Shown: piece after piece, positions 34,799 to 43,950 of the stretch | How the letters are laid out: each line of letters begins with the position of its first letter | Numbering within the stretch: position 1 is the stretch's first letter | NCBI GenBank assembly: GCA_965221215.1 | Contig: OZ244872.1 | Span: 1,116,001 to 1,180,000, forward strand | DNA: 64,000 nucleotides | Direction: 5' to 3' | From: Aldehydirespirator sp965221215 | GTDB taxonomy: Bacteria; Actinomycetota; Acidimicrobiia; Acidimicrobiales; Aldehydirespiratoraceae | Program-made: the position numbers and the translations under genes | Notes under the pieces: model-generated | What the model saw: the letters and a program-made list of their open reading frames with translations, nothing else | What the model was told of the DNA's origin: nothing | Database searches by the model: none

Positions 34799-35401
34799 AT
34801 GGCTGCGCCCAAGACGGGCGAGGACCGGATCCTCACCGTTCCCAACCTGATCTCGGCCGCTCGCCTGGGGTGCATTCCGTGGTTCCTGTGGCTGCTGTTC
34901 AGCTCGGAGGATCGCTGGGGGGCGGCGCTGCTGTGGGGCGCGCTGGGCGCCACCGACTGGGTGGACGGCTGGTGGGCCCGCCGCTTCGACTCGGTCAGCA
35001 AGGTCGGCAAGATGCTCGACCCGATCACCGACCGGGCGGTGCTGCTGGTCGGCGTGGTGGTGGTGGGCATCGACGGCTCGGTTCCGTGGTGGCTGGTGGT
35101 GCTGACCCTGGCCCGCGAGGGCCTGGTGGCTATCGTCGGGCTGGTGCTGCTGTCGCTGGGCGCCAAACCCATCGACGTGACCTGGTGGGGCAAGTGCGCC
35201 ACCTTCGGGCTCTACTTCTGCTTTCCCCTGCTTCTGGCCGGCGCCTCCGACATCGCCGCGGCCGACGCCTTTCGCATCGCGGGCTGGGCGTGCGCGGTGC
35301 CCTCGCTGGCGTACAGCTACCTGTCGGCGGCGCAGTACATACCGCTGGGCCGAGAGTCGCTGCGCCAGGGACGCGCCGAGCGGGAGGCCCAGAGCCCGTG
35401 A
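34799..35401 (+). CDS. CDP-alcohol phosphatidyltransferase (PgsA-like)
   Basis: A 200-residue membrane enzyme. The CDP-alcohol transferase signature is exact: DWVDGWWARRF followed by GKMLDPITDR, giving D-x2-DG-x2-AR-x8-G-x3-D-x3-D at about residues 43-70. Several hydrophobic helices follow. Substrates could be glycerol-3-phosphate (phosphatidylglycerol phosphate synthesis) or another polyol. The stop overlaps the GTG start of the next gene (GTGA). Confidence 0.9.
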   Translation: MAAPKTGEDRILTVPNLISAARLGCIPWFLWLLFSSEDRWGAALLWGALGATDWVDGWWARRFDSVSKVGKMLDPITDRAVLLVGVVVVGIDGSVPWWLVVLTLAREGLVAIVGLVLLSLGAKPIDVTWWGKCATFGLYFCFPLLLAGASDIAAADAFRIAGWACAVPSLAYSYLSAAQYIPLGRESLRQGRAEREAQSP

Positions 35402-36324
35402 GCGTGCCGTGGGGGGTTTGGTTCGAGCCGACCCAGCCGGTGCGCCGGCTGGTGGAGCTGGCCCGGTTGGGCGAATCGCTCGGAGCGCAGGCCTGCTTCG
35501 TGGCCGACGAGGGCACCGAGCGCGACGTGTACGTGGCGCTCACCGCCATCGTCGAGGCCACCGGACTCACCGTGGCCCCGGCCATCACCAACCCGTTCAG
35601 CCGCCATCCGGTGGCCACTGCCGCAGCCATAGCCACCCTGTCCGAGCTGGCCCCGGGCCGGGTGATGCACGGACTCGGCGTCGGCGGCAGCCGGGTGCTG
35701 CAACCGCTCGGCCTGGAGCCGGAGCGTCCCTTCACCGCGCTGCGCGACACGTTCGAGCTCAACCGCCGCCTGCTGGCGGGTGAGACGGTGGGGGAGGCGT
35801 CCCTGCCGTGGTTCCGACCGGAGGCGCCCCCGCCCATGGCAGTGGCCGGCAGGGGACCGCGGGTGCAGCGCCTGGCCGCCGAGCACTCCGACTGCGTGAT
35901 CCTGTCCGCCGCGCCGCCGAAAGACCTGCCGGCCGCGGCCGAGCGGATCCGGGCGTCCGGCTCAGCCCAGATCGCCTGGTCGGCCTACCTGGCCTACAAC
36001 GACACCGAGCGGCGCCGGGTGCTGCCCCACTTCTCCTACATGGCGGTCGACGCGCCCGCCGAGGTCAGAGTGGCCGACGGGCTGGACGATGCCACCACGG
36101 CCGAGGTCCGCCGGCTGATGCTGGCCGGACGCATGGACAAGGCGGCCGAGCTGCTGCCCGACGCTCTGGTTGATCGCTACGGCGTAGCCGGCGCCCCAGT
36201 CGAAGTCTCAGCCCGGATTGGCGAGCTCCGCGACTGCTTCGACATCTTCATGCTGCCCATGAACGAAGAAGCCACCTCAGCGGATCACATCCGCCAGAGC
36301 GCCAAGATCCTCAACGCCGCCTAG
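35398..36324 (+). CDS. LLM-class flavin/F420-dependent oxidoreductase
   Basis: A 308-residue luciferase-like TIM-barrel protein. It begins VPWGVWFEPTQPVRRLVELARLGE and has APAITNPFSRHPVATAAAIATLSELAPGR and a glycine turn GLGVGGSRVL, all typical of F420- or FMN-dependent LLM enzymes. The GTG at 35398 overlaps the stop of the phosphatidyltransferase gene, so the two are translationally coupled. Substrate unknown. Confidence 0.83.
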   Translation: MSVPWGVWFEPTQPVRRLVELARLGESLGAQACFVADEGTERDVYVALTAIVEATGLTVAPAITNPFSRHPVATAAAIATLSELAPGRVMHGLGVGGSRVLQPLGLEPERPFTALRDTFELNRRLLAGETVGEASLPWFRPEAPPPMAVAGRGPRVQRLAAEHSDCVILSAAPPKDLPAAAERIRASGSAQIAWSAYLAYNDTERRRVLPHFSYMAVDAPAEVRVADGLDDATTAEVRRLMLAGRMDKAAELLPDALVDRYGVAGAPVEVSARIGELRDCFDIFMLPMNEEATSADHIRQSAKILNAA

Positions 36325-36345
36325 CAGGGCGCGCAAAGCGGCCCA

Positions 36346-36924
36346 CTATCCCTGCGGTATGGCTGAATAGGCGGGGAAGTCGGGGTCGACCACGGAGTGG
36401 ATCCCCAATCCCATCGCCACCCGGTTCACGTAGTTGAGGTGGGCGCACTGGGCGTTGGCGTCCACGATGTCGAGATCGTCGAAGCCCGCCTCCCGCAACT
36501 CCTCGACGTCGGCCTCGGTGACCGCGCCCGGCGAGCGGGTGAGCTTGGCGGCGTAGCGCACCACCGCCGTGTCGGCCGGCGACAGGCCGAGCGACTCGAA
36601 GCTGTCGGGGTCGGCGGCCAGCGTGGCGATGGCCTCGTCGTCGAGCCCGGTCTGGCGCAGCTTGATGGTGACCTGGCTCATGCAGTGAACCGTGCCGTTG
36701 ATGGCCGACGTCACGAAGCTGATCAGGTTGCGCTGATGGGGCGTGAGTCGCGACGGACACTTCTCGGTGGCGGCATACAGATCGAGGCGGGCCGCCACCA
36801 GCGCCGGGTGCAGCGACCCGGCCGTGGTCATCTCCGTGGGTGCGCCCAGTGCCCGAGCCTGGCGGTCGTAGTGGGCTCTCAACTCGCCGGAAGCCTCTTG
36901 GTATGGAATCGTGGAGATCCACAT
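36346..36924 (-). CDS. Carboxymuconolactone-decarboxylase/AhpD-family protein
   Basis: A 192-residue all-helical protein of the peroxidase-related CMD family. The conserved segment SAINGTVHCMSQV corresponds to the usual N-x-C-x-x-C-x-x-H redox motif. Here the first Cys is Thr and the His is replaced, leaving one cysteine. Peroxidase activity is therefore doubtful. It is divergent from and overlaps the untranslated start region of the LLM gene at 36957. Confidence 0.82.
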   Translation of the reverse strand: MWISTIPYQEASGELRAHYDRQARALGAPTEMTTAGSLHPALVAARLDLYAATEKCPSRLTPHQRNLISFVTSAINGTVHCMSQVTIKLRQTGLDDEAIATLAADPDSFESLGLSPADTAVVRYAAKLTRSPGAVTEADVEELREAGFDDLDIVDANAQCAHLNYVNRVAMGLGIHSVVDPDFPAYSAIPQG

Positions 36925-36956
36925 TCGCCGCTCCTGTCGCCAACAAGATCGTGAGG

Positions 36957-37979
36957 ATGATGACCGGGTTCCGAGGCCTGGGCCTTTCGCTGTCGAACGA
37001 GGATCCCGTCGCCGACACGCTAGCGGTGGCCGCAGCGGCCGACCGTCTCGGCTTCGAGGAGGTGTCGCTGCCCGAGAGCCGGCTGTTCAACTCGGTCACG
37101 CCGGTGGCCGCCGCCGCGCTTCAGGCCACCGAGCGGGTCACGGTGCGCATCGGGGTGGTCAACCCGGTGTTCCGCAACCCGGTGCTGCTGGCGCTGGAGG
37201 CGGCCACGCTGGCCGACATCGGGCCGGGCCGGCTGCGCTACGGGCTGGGCGCGGCCGAATGGACGGTGCGGCGCTTCGGCATGGCCCCGCCGGACTGGCG
37301 ACCCCTCACCAACACCGTCGAGGCGGTGCGGGCGGTGCGCCGCCTCACCGCCGGCGAGGCGTTGGACTTCGAGCCCGCCACCTTCTCGGCGGCGCCGGGC
37401 CTGCGGCTGGACCGGCCGCCGCCGCAGCCGGTGCCAGTGGACGTGGGCGCGGTCAGCCGAAGGATGATGGAGGTATCGGGCGAGTTCGCCGACGGCGTGC
37501 AACTCGGGGCCATCACCAGCGTGGGCTACACCCGCTGGGCCCGCGAGCGGCTGGCAGCCGGGGCGCAGCGGGCCGGCCGCAGTGTCGACGATCTGCTGCT
37601 GAGCGCCAACGTGCTCACCAGCGTCAGCCCCGACCGCCGCGAGGCCCGCAACGCGGTCAGGGAGGTGCTCGCCTACTACCTGGCCCGGGTCGAGGGTGTG
37701 GTGGTGGACGAGGCTGGCGCCGACCCCGAGGCGGTGGCCGCGGTGCGGGCCGCGGTGGCCGACGGCGGCGAGCAGGCCGGCGCCGCGGTTCTCAGCGACA
37801 GCCTGGTGGACGTCTTCGGAGTGGCCGGCACCCCCGACGACGTGAGCGAGGGGCTGCTGGCCTTCGCCGCGGCCGGCCTCGACCTGCCGCTGGCCTGGTA
37901 CACGTTCGGACCCGACCGCGACGCCGGGATACGCCTGCTGGCCGAACAGGTCCGCCCCGCCGTGGTCGATATCGACTGA
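36957..37979 (+). CDS. LLM-class flavin/F420-dependent oxidoreductase
   Basis: A 340-residue luciferase-like oxidoreductase. It starts MMTGFRGLGLSLS, then LAVAAAADRLGFEEVSLPESRLF, VRIGVVNPVFRNPVLLALEAATLADI and GRLRYGLGAAEW. ATG 36957 is the likely start; GTG 36951 and ATG 36960 are close alternatives, and the open frame further upstream overlaps the divergent CMD gene. The sulfurtransferase starts eight bases downstream. Confidence 0.83.
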   Translation: MMTGFRGLGLSLSNEDPVADTLAVAAAADRLGFEEVSLPESRLFNSVTPVAAAALQATERVTVRIGVVNPVFRNPVLLALEAATLADIGPGRLRYGLGAAEWTVRRFGMAPPDWRPLTNTVEAVRAVRRLTAGEALDFEPATFSAAPGLRLDRPPPQPVPVDVGAVSRRMMEVSGEFADGVQLGAITSVGYTRWARERLAAGAQRAGRSVDDLLLSANVLTSVSPDRREARNAVREVLAYYLARVEGVVVDEAGADPEAVAAVRAAVADGGEQAGAAVLSDSLVDVFGVAGTPDDVSEGLLAFAAAGLDLPLAWYTFGPDRDAGIRLLAEQVRPAVVDID

Positions 37980-37986
37980 AGGTCCA

Positions 37987-38829
37987 GTGTCTGCCAAGCT
38001 GGAGTCGATGGTTGAAGGACCCCTGGTCTCCACGCAGTGGCTGGCTGAGCATCTCGACGACCCCGGCGTGAGGGTGGTGGACTGCCGCTGGTATCTGCGT
38101 CCCTTCGACATGCGCAACGGCGACGACGAGTACGCCCGAGCCCACATCCCCGGCGCGGTCCATGCCCGCTGGGACACCGACCTGGCCGACCCCGACCGGC
38201 CCGACCTGTGGATGCTGGCTGGACCCGAGCGCTTCGCCGACGCCATGGCTGAGCGCGGCGTCGGCGACGACACCTTCGTGGTGGCCTACGACGACCAGCA
38301 TGTGACGGTGGCGGCCCGGGTGTGGTGGGCGCTGAGGGTGTACGGCCACACCGCCGCCGCCGTGCTCGACGGCGGCATCACCAAGTGGCAGGCCGAGGGA
38401 CGCCCCACCGACAAGGCCGTCCCCTGCCATCCGAGGGCGCAGTTCACCCCCCGCTACAACCCGAGCCTCTACGCCACCCACTCCGATGTGCTCGACGCGG
38501 TGGACACCGCCACCCGCCTGGTGGACGGGCGCATGGCCGGCGCCCGGGCCGCCGACGGGGGCGCCATCCCCGGCAGCATCGCCGCGCCCGGCATCGAGTT
38601 CACCGGTGCCGACGGCACCTGGGCGTCGCCGGAGGAGGCTCGCCGGCGCCTGGTCGCAGCCGGGGCCAACCCGCCCGAGCCCACTATCGCCTACTGCCGA
38701 GGCGGAGTGGGGGCCTGCGGCACCGCTTTGGCCTACGCCGTGGCCGGCTGCGACGACGTGGCCGTGTACGACGGGTCCTGGACCGAGTGGATCACCGACC
38801 CCCAAGCCCCCCGAGCCATGGACGCCTGA
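37987..38829 (+). CDS. Sulfurtransferase, two rhodanese domains
   Basis: A 280-residue tandem rhodanese of the thiosulfate/3-mercaptopyruvate sulfurtransferase type. The first, inactive domain has VVDCRWYLRPF and ARVWWALRVYGH. The second carries the active Cys in AYCRGGVGA (about residue 237), close to the CxxGVTA of the family. GTG 37987 is used; ATG 38008 (MVEGPLVST) is a plausible shorter start. glpD begins 46 bases downstream. Confidence 0.88.
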   Translation: MSAKLESMVEGPLVSTQWLAEHLDDPGVRVVDCRWYLRPFDMRNGDDEYARAHIPGAVHARWDTDLADPDRPDLWMLAGPERFADAMAERGVGDDTFVVAYDDQHVTVAARVWWALRVYGHTAAAVLDGGITKWQAEGRPTDKAVPCHPRAQFTPRYNPSLYATHSDVLDAVDTATRLVDGRMAGARAADGGAIPGSIAAPGIEFTGADGTWASPEEARRRLVAAGANPPEPTIAYCRGGVGACGTALAYAVAGCDDVAVYDGSWTEWITDPQAPRAMDA

Positions 38830-38875
38830 GAGGCTCATCGCGCCAGCCGCGAGCGCAGACGGGCACAATGGGCCG

Positions 38876-40507
38876 GTGACACCGCCCAGCGACCCGCCCG
38901 CGTCCAACGGGAATGCGGCTTCCAACGGGGTGACGGCAGCCAACGGCTCGTTTCACGCTTGCGAGGCTCGCGACCGGAGCCTGGGGCGGCTGACCGGCCA
39001 GGATCATGACGCGCTCATCGTGGGCGGCGGTATCAACGGCGCCATATCGGCCCTGGCCCTGGCCACCCACGGGCTGCGGGTGGCGCTGGTCGAGTCCGAG
39101 GACTTCGCCTCGGGCGTGAGCCAGGAGTCGTCTAATCTCATCTGGGGCGGCTTCAAGTACCTGCAGACCTACGACGTGGCCCTAGTGGCCGGGCTGTGCC
39201 GCTCCCGCAACCTGCTGGCCCGCGCCTACGCCAGCCGCATCCACGAGGTGCGGTTCCTGGCCGCGCTCGGTCCCACTTCGCCGTACTCGCCCGCCTACGC
39301 GGCTCTGGGCGCCCACGCCTACTGGGCCTTGGGGCGATTCGCCACCGGCCGGCCCCGGTTCTGGTCGTCGGGCTCGCTGGCCGGCGCCGAGCCCGTCATC
39401 GACGCCGACGAGGTGCAGGGCGCAGTCGAATATTCCGACTATCTGCTGGCCGACAACGACGCCCGCTTCGTGCTGCAACTCCTGCTCGACGCCATCGACA
39501 ACGGCGCGGTGGCGGTGTCGAGAGTGCGCCTCGACGATGCCGAGCGGGCCGGCGGGGGCTGGCGGGCCAGTGTGACCGACCGGCTGACCGGCGAGCGCCA
39601 CATCGTTGCCGCCGAGGTGCTGGTGAACGCGGCCGGCCCTCGGGCCACCGAGATCGCCGCCCTGGCCGGAACGACGCTGAGCCAGACCCTGTGCTACTCG
39701 AAGGGCGCCCACATCGTGGTGCCCCAGGTGACCGAGTCCGGGCGGGTGCTGGCCTTCTTCGACGACGACCAGCGGCTCTTCTACGTGATCCCGATGGGCC
39801 ACCGGTCGCTGATTGGCACCACCGACACCCGCGTCGATGAGGCCGAGGCCTCGATCACCCACGACGACCGCGACTTCCTGCTCGAACAGGCCAACGCCCG
39901 GCTGCGGCTGCCGGTTGCGCTGCGCAGCAACGACGTGATCGCCTACCGCTGCGGGGTGCGGGCCCTGGTGGTGGACGAGGGCGCCGACACCGACCGCGAC
40001 TGGACCGAGCTGTCGCGCCGCCACGCGGTGGAGGCCGACCCGCAGCGGGGGACCGTCTCCATTCTCGGCGGCAAGCTCAGCGACTGCCTCAACGTGGGCG
40101 TCGAGGTGGTCGACGCGGCCCGCCGGTGCGGCCTGGAGCCCGCCGTCCCGAGCCGGCCCTGGTTCGGGGAGCCCCACGAGGGGGTGCGGGCCCGCTTTCA
40201 GCGCCACGCCGCGCAAGCCGGCTTCGACGAGCCCGCGGCGGCGAGGCTTTGGCGCCGCCACGGCCGCCGGGCGCTGGAGGTGGCCGACGCGGCCGGCGAG
40301 TCCCGAGAGCTGGCCGCGCCGCTCAGCGACCGGGTGGAGTGCTCGGCGGCCGAGGTGATGGTGATGGCCCGCCACGAGCACATCCTCACCATGGACGACT
40401 TCCTGCGACGCCGTACCATGCTGGCCATGCTCGAGACGGCCGACGCGCTGCAACGCGATCGGGGAGTCGAGCGAGCTGAGAGTCTGCTGTTTGGATCAGC
40501 GCCGTGA
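38876..40507 (+). CDS. glpD: FAD-dependent glycerol-3-phosphate dehydrogenase
   Basis: A 543-residue flavoprotein that oxidises glycerol 3-phosphate to dihydroxyacetone phosphate at the membrane. The FAD motif is ALIVGGGINGAISALALA near residue 45; SSNLIWGGFKYLQ, VLVNAAGPRATEIA and GHRSLIGTTDTRVD are typical of GlpD. The C-terminal helical domain with MVMARHEHILTMDDFLRRRTML is present. The first 40 residues are a Ser/Asn/Gly-rich extension. GTG at 38876 begins that extension. The stop overlaps the glycerol kinase start by four bases (GTGA). Confidence 0.9.
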   Translation: MTPPSDPPASNGNAASNGVTAANGSFHACEARDRSLGRLTGQDHDALIVGGGINGAISALALATHGLRVALVESEDFASGVSQESSNLIWGGFKYLQTYDVALVAGLCRSRNLLARAYASRIHEVRFLAALGPTSPYSPAYAALGAHAYWALGRFATGRPRFWSSGSLAGAEPVIDADEVQGAVEYSDYLLADNDARFVLQLLLDAIDNGAVAVSRVRLDDAERAGGGWRASVTDRLTGERHIVAAEVLVNAAGPRATEIAALAGTTLSQTLCYSKGAHIVVPQVTESGRVLAFFDDDQRLFYVIPMGHRSLIGTTDTRVDEAEASITHDDRDFLLEQANARLRLPVALRSNDVIAYRCGVRALVVDEGADTDRDWTELSRRHAVEADPQRGTVSILGGKLSDCLNVGVEVVDAARRCGLEPAVPSRPWFGEPHEGVRARFQRHAAQAGFDEPAAARLWRRHGRRALEVADAAGESRELAAPLSDRVECSAAEVMVMARHEHILTMDDFLRRRTMLAMLETADALQRDRGVERAESLLFGSAP

Positions 40508-41976
40508 GTGTCGTGTTGGCCATCGACGCGGGCACCACCAGCGTGCGGACCATCGCCTTCGACGACTCGGGTCGGATCGTCGACTCGGCCCAACGGGAGT
40601 TCGCCCAGCACTTCCCCATGCCGGGCCGGGTCGAACACGACGCCGCCGAGATCTGGGCCGCGGTGCAGTCAACGCTGGGAGAGGTGTCGAGCCGGCTTCC
40701 GGAGCGGCCCGCGGCGATCGGGGTGACCAACCAGCGTGAGACGGTGGTGGCTTGGAGCCGGCAGAGTTCCGAGCCTCTCCATCGGGCCATCGTGTGGCAG
40801 GACCGCCGGACCGCGGCCCGCTGCGCCCAACTCGAGCGCGACGGCGCACTGCCGCTGGTACGCGAGCGCACCGGCCTGGTGCTCGACCCCTACTTCTCGG
40901 CCTCCAAGCTGGAGTGGATGCTCACCGAGGGAGGCGTGGCCACCGGGGGCGACCTGGCGCTGGGAACGGTCGACAGCTGGATCGTGTGGAACCTCACCGG
41001 CGGCCGGGTTCACGCCACCGACGCCACCAACGCGGGCCGCACCATGCTGTTCGACATCGGGGAGCTCAGGTGGCATCTGGAGCTGTGCTCGCTGTTCGGC
41101 GTCCCCGTCGAGGCCCTGCCGCAGGTGCAGCCCTCCAGCGGCGAGTTCGGGGTGACCGACTCGCACGCCGCCTGCGGGCCGGGCCTGCCCATCACCGGGA
41201 TCGCCGGCGACCAGCACGCGGCCCTGTTCGGCCAGGCCGCCTTCGCGCCCGGCGACGCCAAGAACACCTACGGCACTGGCTCGTTCGTGCTCATGAACGT
41301 CGGGGCGGAGCTTCCGCCGCCCGCCCGGGGCCTGCTAACCACCATCGCCTGGCTGCTGGACGACACGCCGACCTATGCGCTGGAGGGAGCGATCTTCGCC
41401 ACCGGAGCGGCCGTCCAGTGGCTTCGGGACGGGCTCGGGATCATCGCCGAGGCGGGCGAGATCGAGGATCTGGCCCGGCAGTGCGACTCGACCGGCGGAG
41501 TGTTCCTGGTGCCGGCCTTCGCCGGACTCGGCAGCCCCCACTGGGATCCCTGCGCCCGCGGCACCATCGTCGGGCTCACCCGGGGCACCGGACGGGCCGA
41601 GATCGCCCGAGCCGCGGTGGAGGCCATGGCCTACCAGACCCGCGACGTGGTCGAGGCGATGGAGGCCGCCACCGGCACGCCGGTGCGCAGCCTGCGCGTC
41701 GACGGGGGCGCGTCGGTGATGGACTCCATGCTGCAGCTTCAGGCCGACCAGCTCGGAGTGGCGGTCCAGCGGCCCAAACTCCAGGAGGCGACCGCGCTCG
41801 GCGCCGCCTATCTGGCCGGGCTGGCAGTGGGCGTGTGGCCCTCGACCGAGGCCATAGCCGGGCACTGGGAACTCGATTTCGAGGCCGTACCCGGCGCAGG
41901 GCGGGATCCCACCGACGCCGCCTATGCCGACTGGAGGCGAGCCGTCGAGCGGAGCAAACAATGGGCCACGGCCTAG
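40504..41976 (+). CDS. glpK: Glycerol kinase
   Basis: A 490-residue FGGY-family kinase that phosphorylates glycerol. It begins VLAIDAGTTSVRTIAFD, has GVTNQRETVVAW, IVWQDRRTA, GTVDSWIVWNLTGG, ITGIAGDQHAALFGQ and NTYGTGSF, all close to GlpK. The C-terminal FGGY signature region RSLRVDGGASVMDSMLQLQAD is intact. Coupled to glpD by overlap; together they take glycerol to dihydroxyacetone phosphate. Confidence 0.93.
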   Translation: MSVVLAIDAGTTSVRTIAFDDSGRIVDSAQREFAQHFPMPGRVEHDAAEIWAAVQSTLGEVSSRLPERPAAIGVTNQRETVVAWSRQSSEPLHRAIVWQDRRTAARCAQLERDGALPLVRERTGLVLDPYFSASKLEWMLTEGGVATGGDLALGTVDSWIVWNLTGGRVHATDATNAGRTMLFDIGELRWHLELCSLFGVPVEALPQVQPSSGEFGVTDSHAACGPGLPITGIAGDQHAALFGQAAFAPGDAKNTYGTGSFVLMNVGAELPPPARGLLTTIAWLLDDTPTYALEGAIFATGAAVQWLRDGLGIIAEAGEIEDLARQCDSTGGVFLVPAFAGLGSPHWDPCARGTIVGLTRGTGRAEIARAAVEAMAYQTRDVVEAMEAATGTPVRSLRVDGGASVMDSMLQLQADQLGVAVQRPKLQEATALGAAYLAGLAVGVWPSTEAIAGHWELDFEAVPGAGRDPTDAAYADWRRAVERSKQWATA

Positions 41977-42001
41977 AGGGCAGCGGGGAGCGGGCTGCGC
42001 C

Positions 42002-42769
42002 ATGAGCCGGGTGGCGGTGGTCACCGGTGCGGCCGGCACCATCGGCTCGGCCGTCTGCGCCCGCCTGCAAGCATCAGGCGACACCGTGATCGGCCTCGAT
42101 GCCACCCCAGAGGCCGAGCTTGCGAGGCCGTGGCCCGAGCGGCCCGTGAGCGCAGCGAACAAGAGCGGGAGAGATACCGCCGGCGCTCGGATCGTGTCGT
42201 GTGACGTGGCCGACGCCGACTCGGTGGCGGAGGCCTTCGACGCGATCCGCGACCGGCACGGCGATCCGGTCGTGCTCATCAACAACGCCGGCGTCACCGG
42301 AGCCGGGGGAGTGGAGGACGAGAGCCCCGAGGACTGGCGCCGCATCCTCGACATCAACCTGACCGGCGCCTACCTGTGCACCCGACAGGCAGTGGCCGGC
42401 ATGCGGGCCGCGGGCGGGGGCCGGATCGTCAACATCGCCTCTGTCAACGCCCGCTTCGGCGGGTCGCCGCTGTCGGGTCCGGCCTACGCGGCCAGCAAGG
42501 GCGGGCTGGTCACGTTGAGCCGCTTCCTGGCCCTGCACCACGCCGCCGACCACATCACCGTCAACGCGGTGGCCCCCGGCCCCCACGACACGCCCATGTG
42601 GCACGCGCTCGACCCCGCCTGGCGCGAGCGCATACTGGCCACCGTCCCCGGCGACGCGCCGGGCGACCCCGACGACCTGGCCGCAATAGTGGAGTTCCTG
42701 TGCGGACCCAGCGCCGGCTACATCACCGGCGCCACCATCGACGTCAACGGCGGCCAATGGATGGGCTGA
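42002..42769 (+). CDS. SDR-family oxidoreductase with a 48-bp repeat in its coding sequence
   Basis: A 255-residue SDR. The cofactor motif is TGAAGTIGSA, with INNAG, NIASVNA and the catalytic PAYAASKGG. Residues of about 37-60 (LARPWPERPVSAANKSGRD) are encoded by the 48-bp repeat (42123-42170). They fall between the second strand and the CDV adenine-binding motif, on the surface away from the active site, so the enzyme may tolerate them. It follows glpK by 25 bases; a role with polyols is possible. Confidence 0.86.
   Translation: MSRVAVVTGAAGTIGSAVCARLQASGDTVIGLDATPEAELARPWPERPVSAANKSGRDTAGARIVSCDVADADSVAEAFDAIRDRHGDPVVLINNAGVTGAGGVEDESPEDWRRILDINLTGAYLCTRQAVAGMRAAGGGRIVNIASVNARFGGSPLSGPAYAASKGGLVTLSRFLALHHAADHITVNAVAPGPHDTPMWHALDPAWRERILATVPGDAPGDPDDLAAIVEFLCGPSAGYITGATIDVNGGQWMG
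42123..42170 (-). repeat. 48-bp dispersed repeat, copy C, inside an SDR gene
   Basis: Reverse complement of copies A and B, identical over 48 bases. Similarity to copy B continues for about 16 bases on its left side (AGAGGCCGAGCTTG), with one base missing relative to B. It stays in frame in the SDR gene. Confidence 0.9.
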
Positions 42770-42844
42770 ACCTCCCGGAGCACTGGTCAGAATTGACGGC
42801 TGGCGCCCGCGCCGCGAGCGATTGGCCGGGCTAGCTTCCGGGGC

Positions 42845-43864
42845 GTGGCCAACAGCCGCTCGACCATCAAGGACATTGCCCGGGTAACCGGAGTCTCGGT
42901 GGCCACCGTCAGCCGCGCCCTGCGCGACCTTCCCTACGTGGCGCCCGAGACCCGCTCCAGGGTGGTGGAGGCGGCAGCCGAGCTCGAGTACGAGGCCCAT
43001 CCTCAGGCCTCCCGGCTGGCGTCGGGACGGACCTGGACCATCGGGGTGGCGGCCCCCCAGTTCGGGACCTGGTTCCCGTTTCGAGCCCTGGGCGGCATCA
43101 ACTCGGTGCTGGCGAGCGCCGGCTACGACGTATTGATCTATCTGATGAGCGGCCCCGGCGACCGGCAGCGCTTCCTGGCCGACGCCCGCTCCTTCTGTCG
43201 GCGGGTGGACGGCATAGTCCTCATCGACACGCTGGTCAGCGCCGAGGGAGACTCCGCCGAGGCGTTCTTCGACCGACCGGTGGTGGCGCTGGGTGAACAG
43301 CTTGATGGCGCCTCCTCGATAACCATCGACAACCGGGGCGCAGCGCGGCGCGCCGTCGAGCACCTCATCGGGCTGGGACATGAGCGCATCGGCCTGGTGT
43401 CGGGACCGAATCCGCCGGACCTGCCCACTCCGGTGCCCGAACAGCGCCGCCTCGGCTATGGGGACGCGCTCCGAGCCGCCGGGCTGACGCTGGACCCCGG
43501 GCTGACAGCTAGCGGCGAATGGACCGCAGCCGGGGGCGCAACCGCGCTGTCGCGGCTGCTCGACCGCCCCACACCGCCCACCGCGGTGTTCTGCATGTCT
43601 GACCAGATGGCCTTCGGGGTGCTGCGGGCGGCCGCCAAGAGTGGTCTGGCCGTGCCCGGCGACCTCTCGGTGATCGGCATCGACGACCACGACCTGGCCG
43701 GCGCCCTGGGGCTCACCACCATGCGTCAGGCAGTGGAAGAGATGGGAGTCCGTGCCGCGGAGACCGTGCTGGCGCTGATCGACGGCGAGCTCCCGTCGGG
43801 CGCCACCTGGGATGTGCCCCTGATGGAGCGCGAGACCACCGGCAAGCCAAAGGCCAGCCTCTAG
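42845..43864 (+). CDS. LacI-family transcriptional regulator
   Basis: A 339-residue repressor. The HTH and hinge are TIKDIARVTGVSVATVSRALRD (about residues 7-28) and QASRLASGRT, followed by a periplasmic-binding-type sensor domain (TIGVAAPQFG, HLIGLGHERIGLVSG, DLSVIGIDDHDL). It sits just upstream of the carbohydrate ABC operon. The LacI-type palindromes at 43919, 51811 and 54698 are its probable operators; the ligand would be the imported sugar or a derivative. Confidence 0.9.
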   Translation: MANSRSTIKDIARVTGVSVATVSRALRDLPYVAPETRSRVVEAAAELEYEAHPQASRLASGRTWTIGVAAPQFGTWFPFRALGGINSVLASAGYDVLIYLMSGPGDRQRFLADARSFCRRVDGIVLIDTLVSAEGDSAEAFFDRPVVALGEQLDGASSITIDNRGAARRAVEHLIGLGHERIGLVSGPNPPDLPTPVPEQRRLGYGDALRAAGLTLDPGLTASGEWTAAGGATALSRLLDRPTPPTAVFCMSDQMAFGVLRAAAKSGLAVPGDLSVIGIDDHDLAGALGLTTMRQAVEEMGVRAAETVLALIDGELPSGATWDVPLMERETTGKPKASL

Positions 43865-43918
43865 GGGTGCAAATCAGGGGGTTGATTCCGGGTGGAGGCA
43901 GCGCTACTGTTCCCGTCC

Positions 43919-43930
43919 GTAAACGTTTGC
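43919..43930. promoter_or_regulatory. LacI-type operator GTAAACGTTTGC before the binding-protein gene
   Basis: Near-perfect palindrome with the central CG of LacI-family operators, 20 bases before the start of the solute-binding protein. It matches 54698-54709 at 11 of 12 bases and 51812-51823 at 11 of 12. Confidence 0.75.
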
Positions 43931-43950
43931 ATCCCTGGGAGGGAAACATC

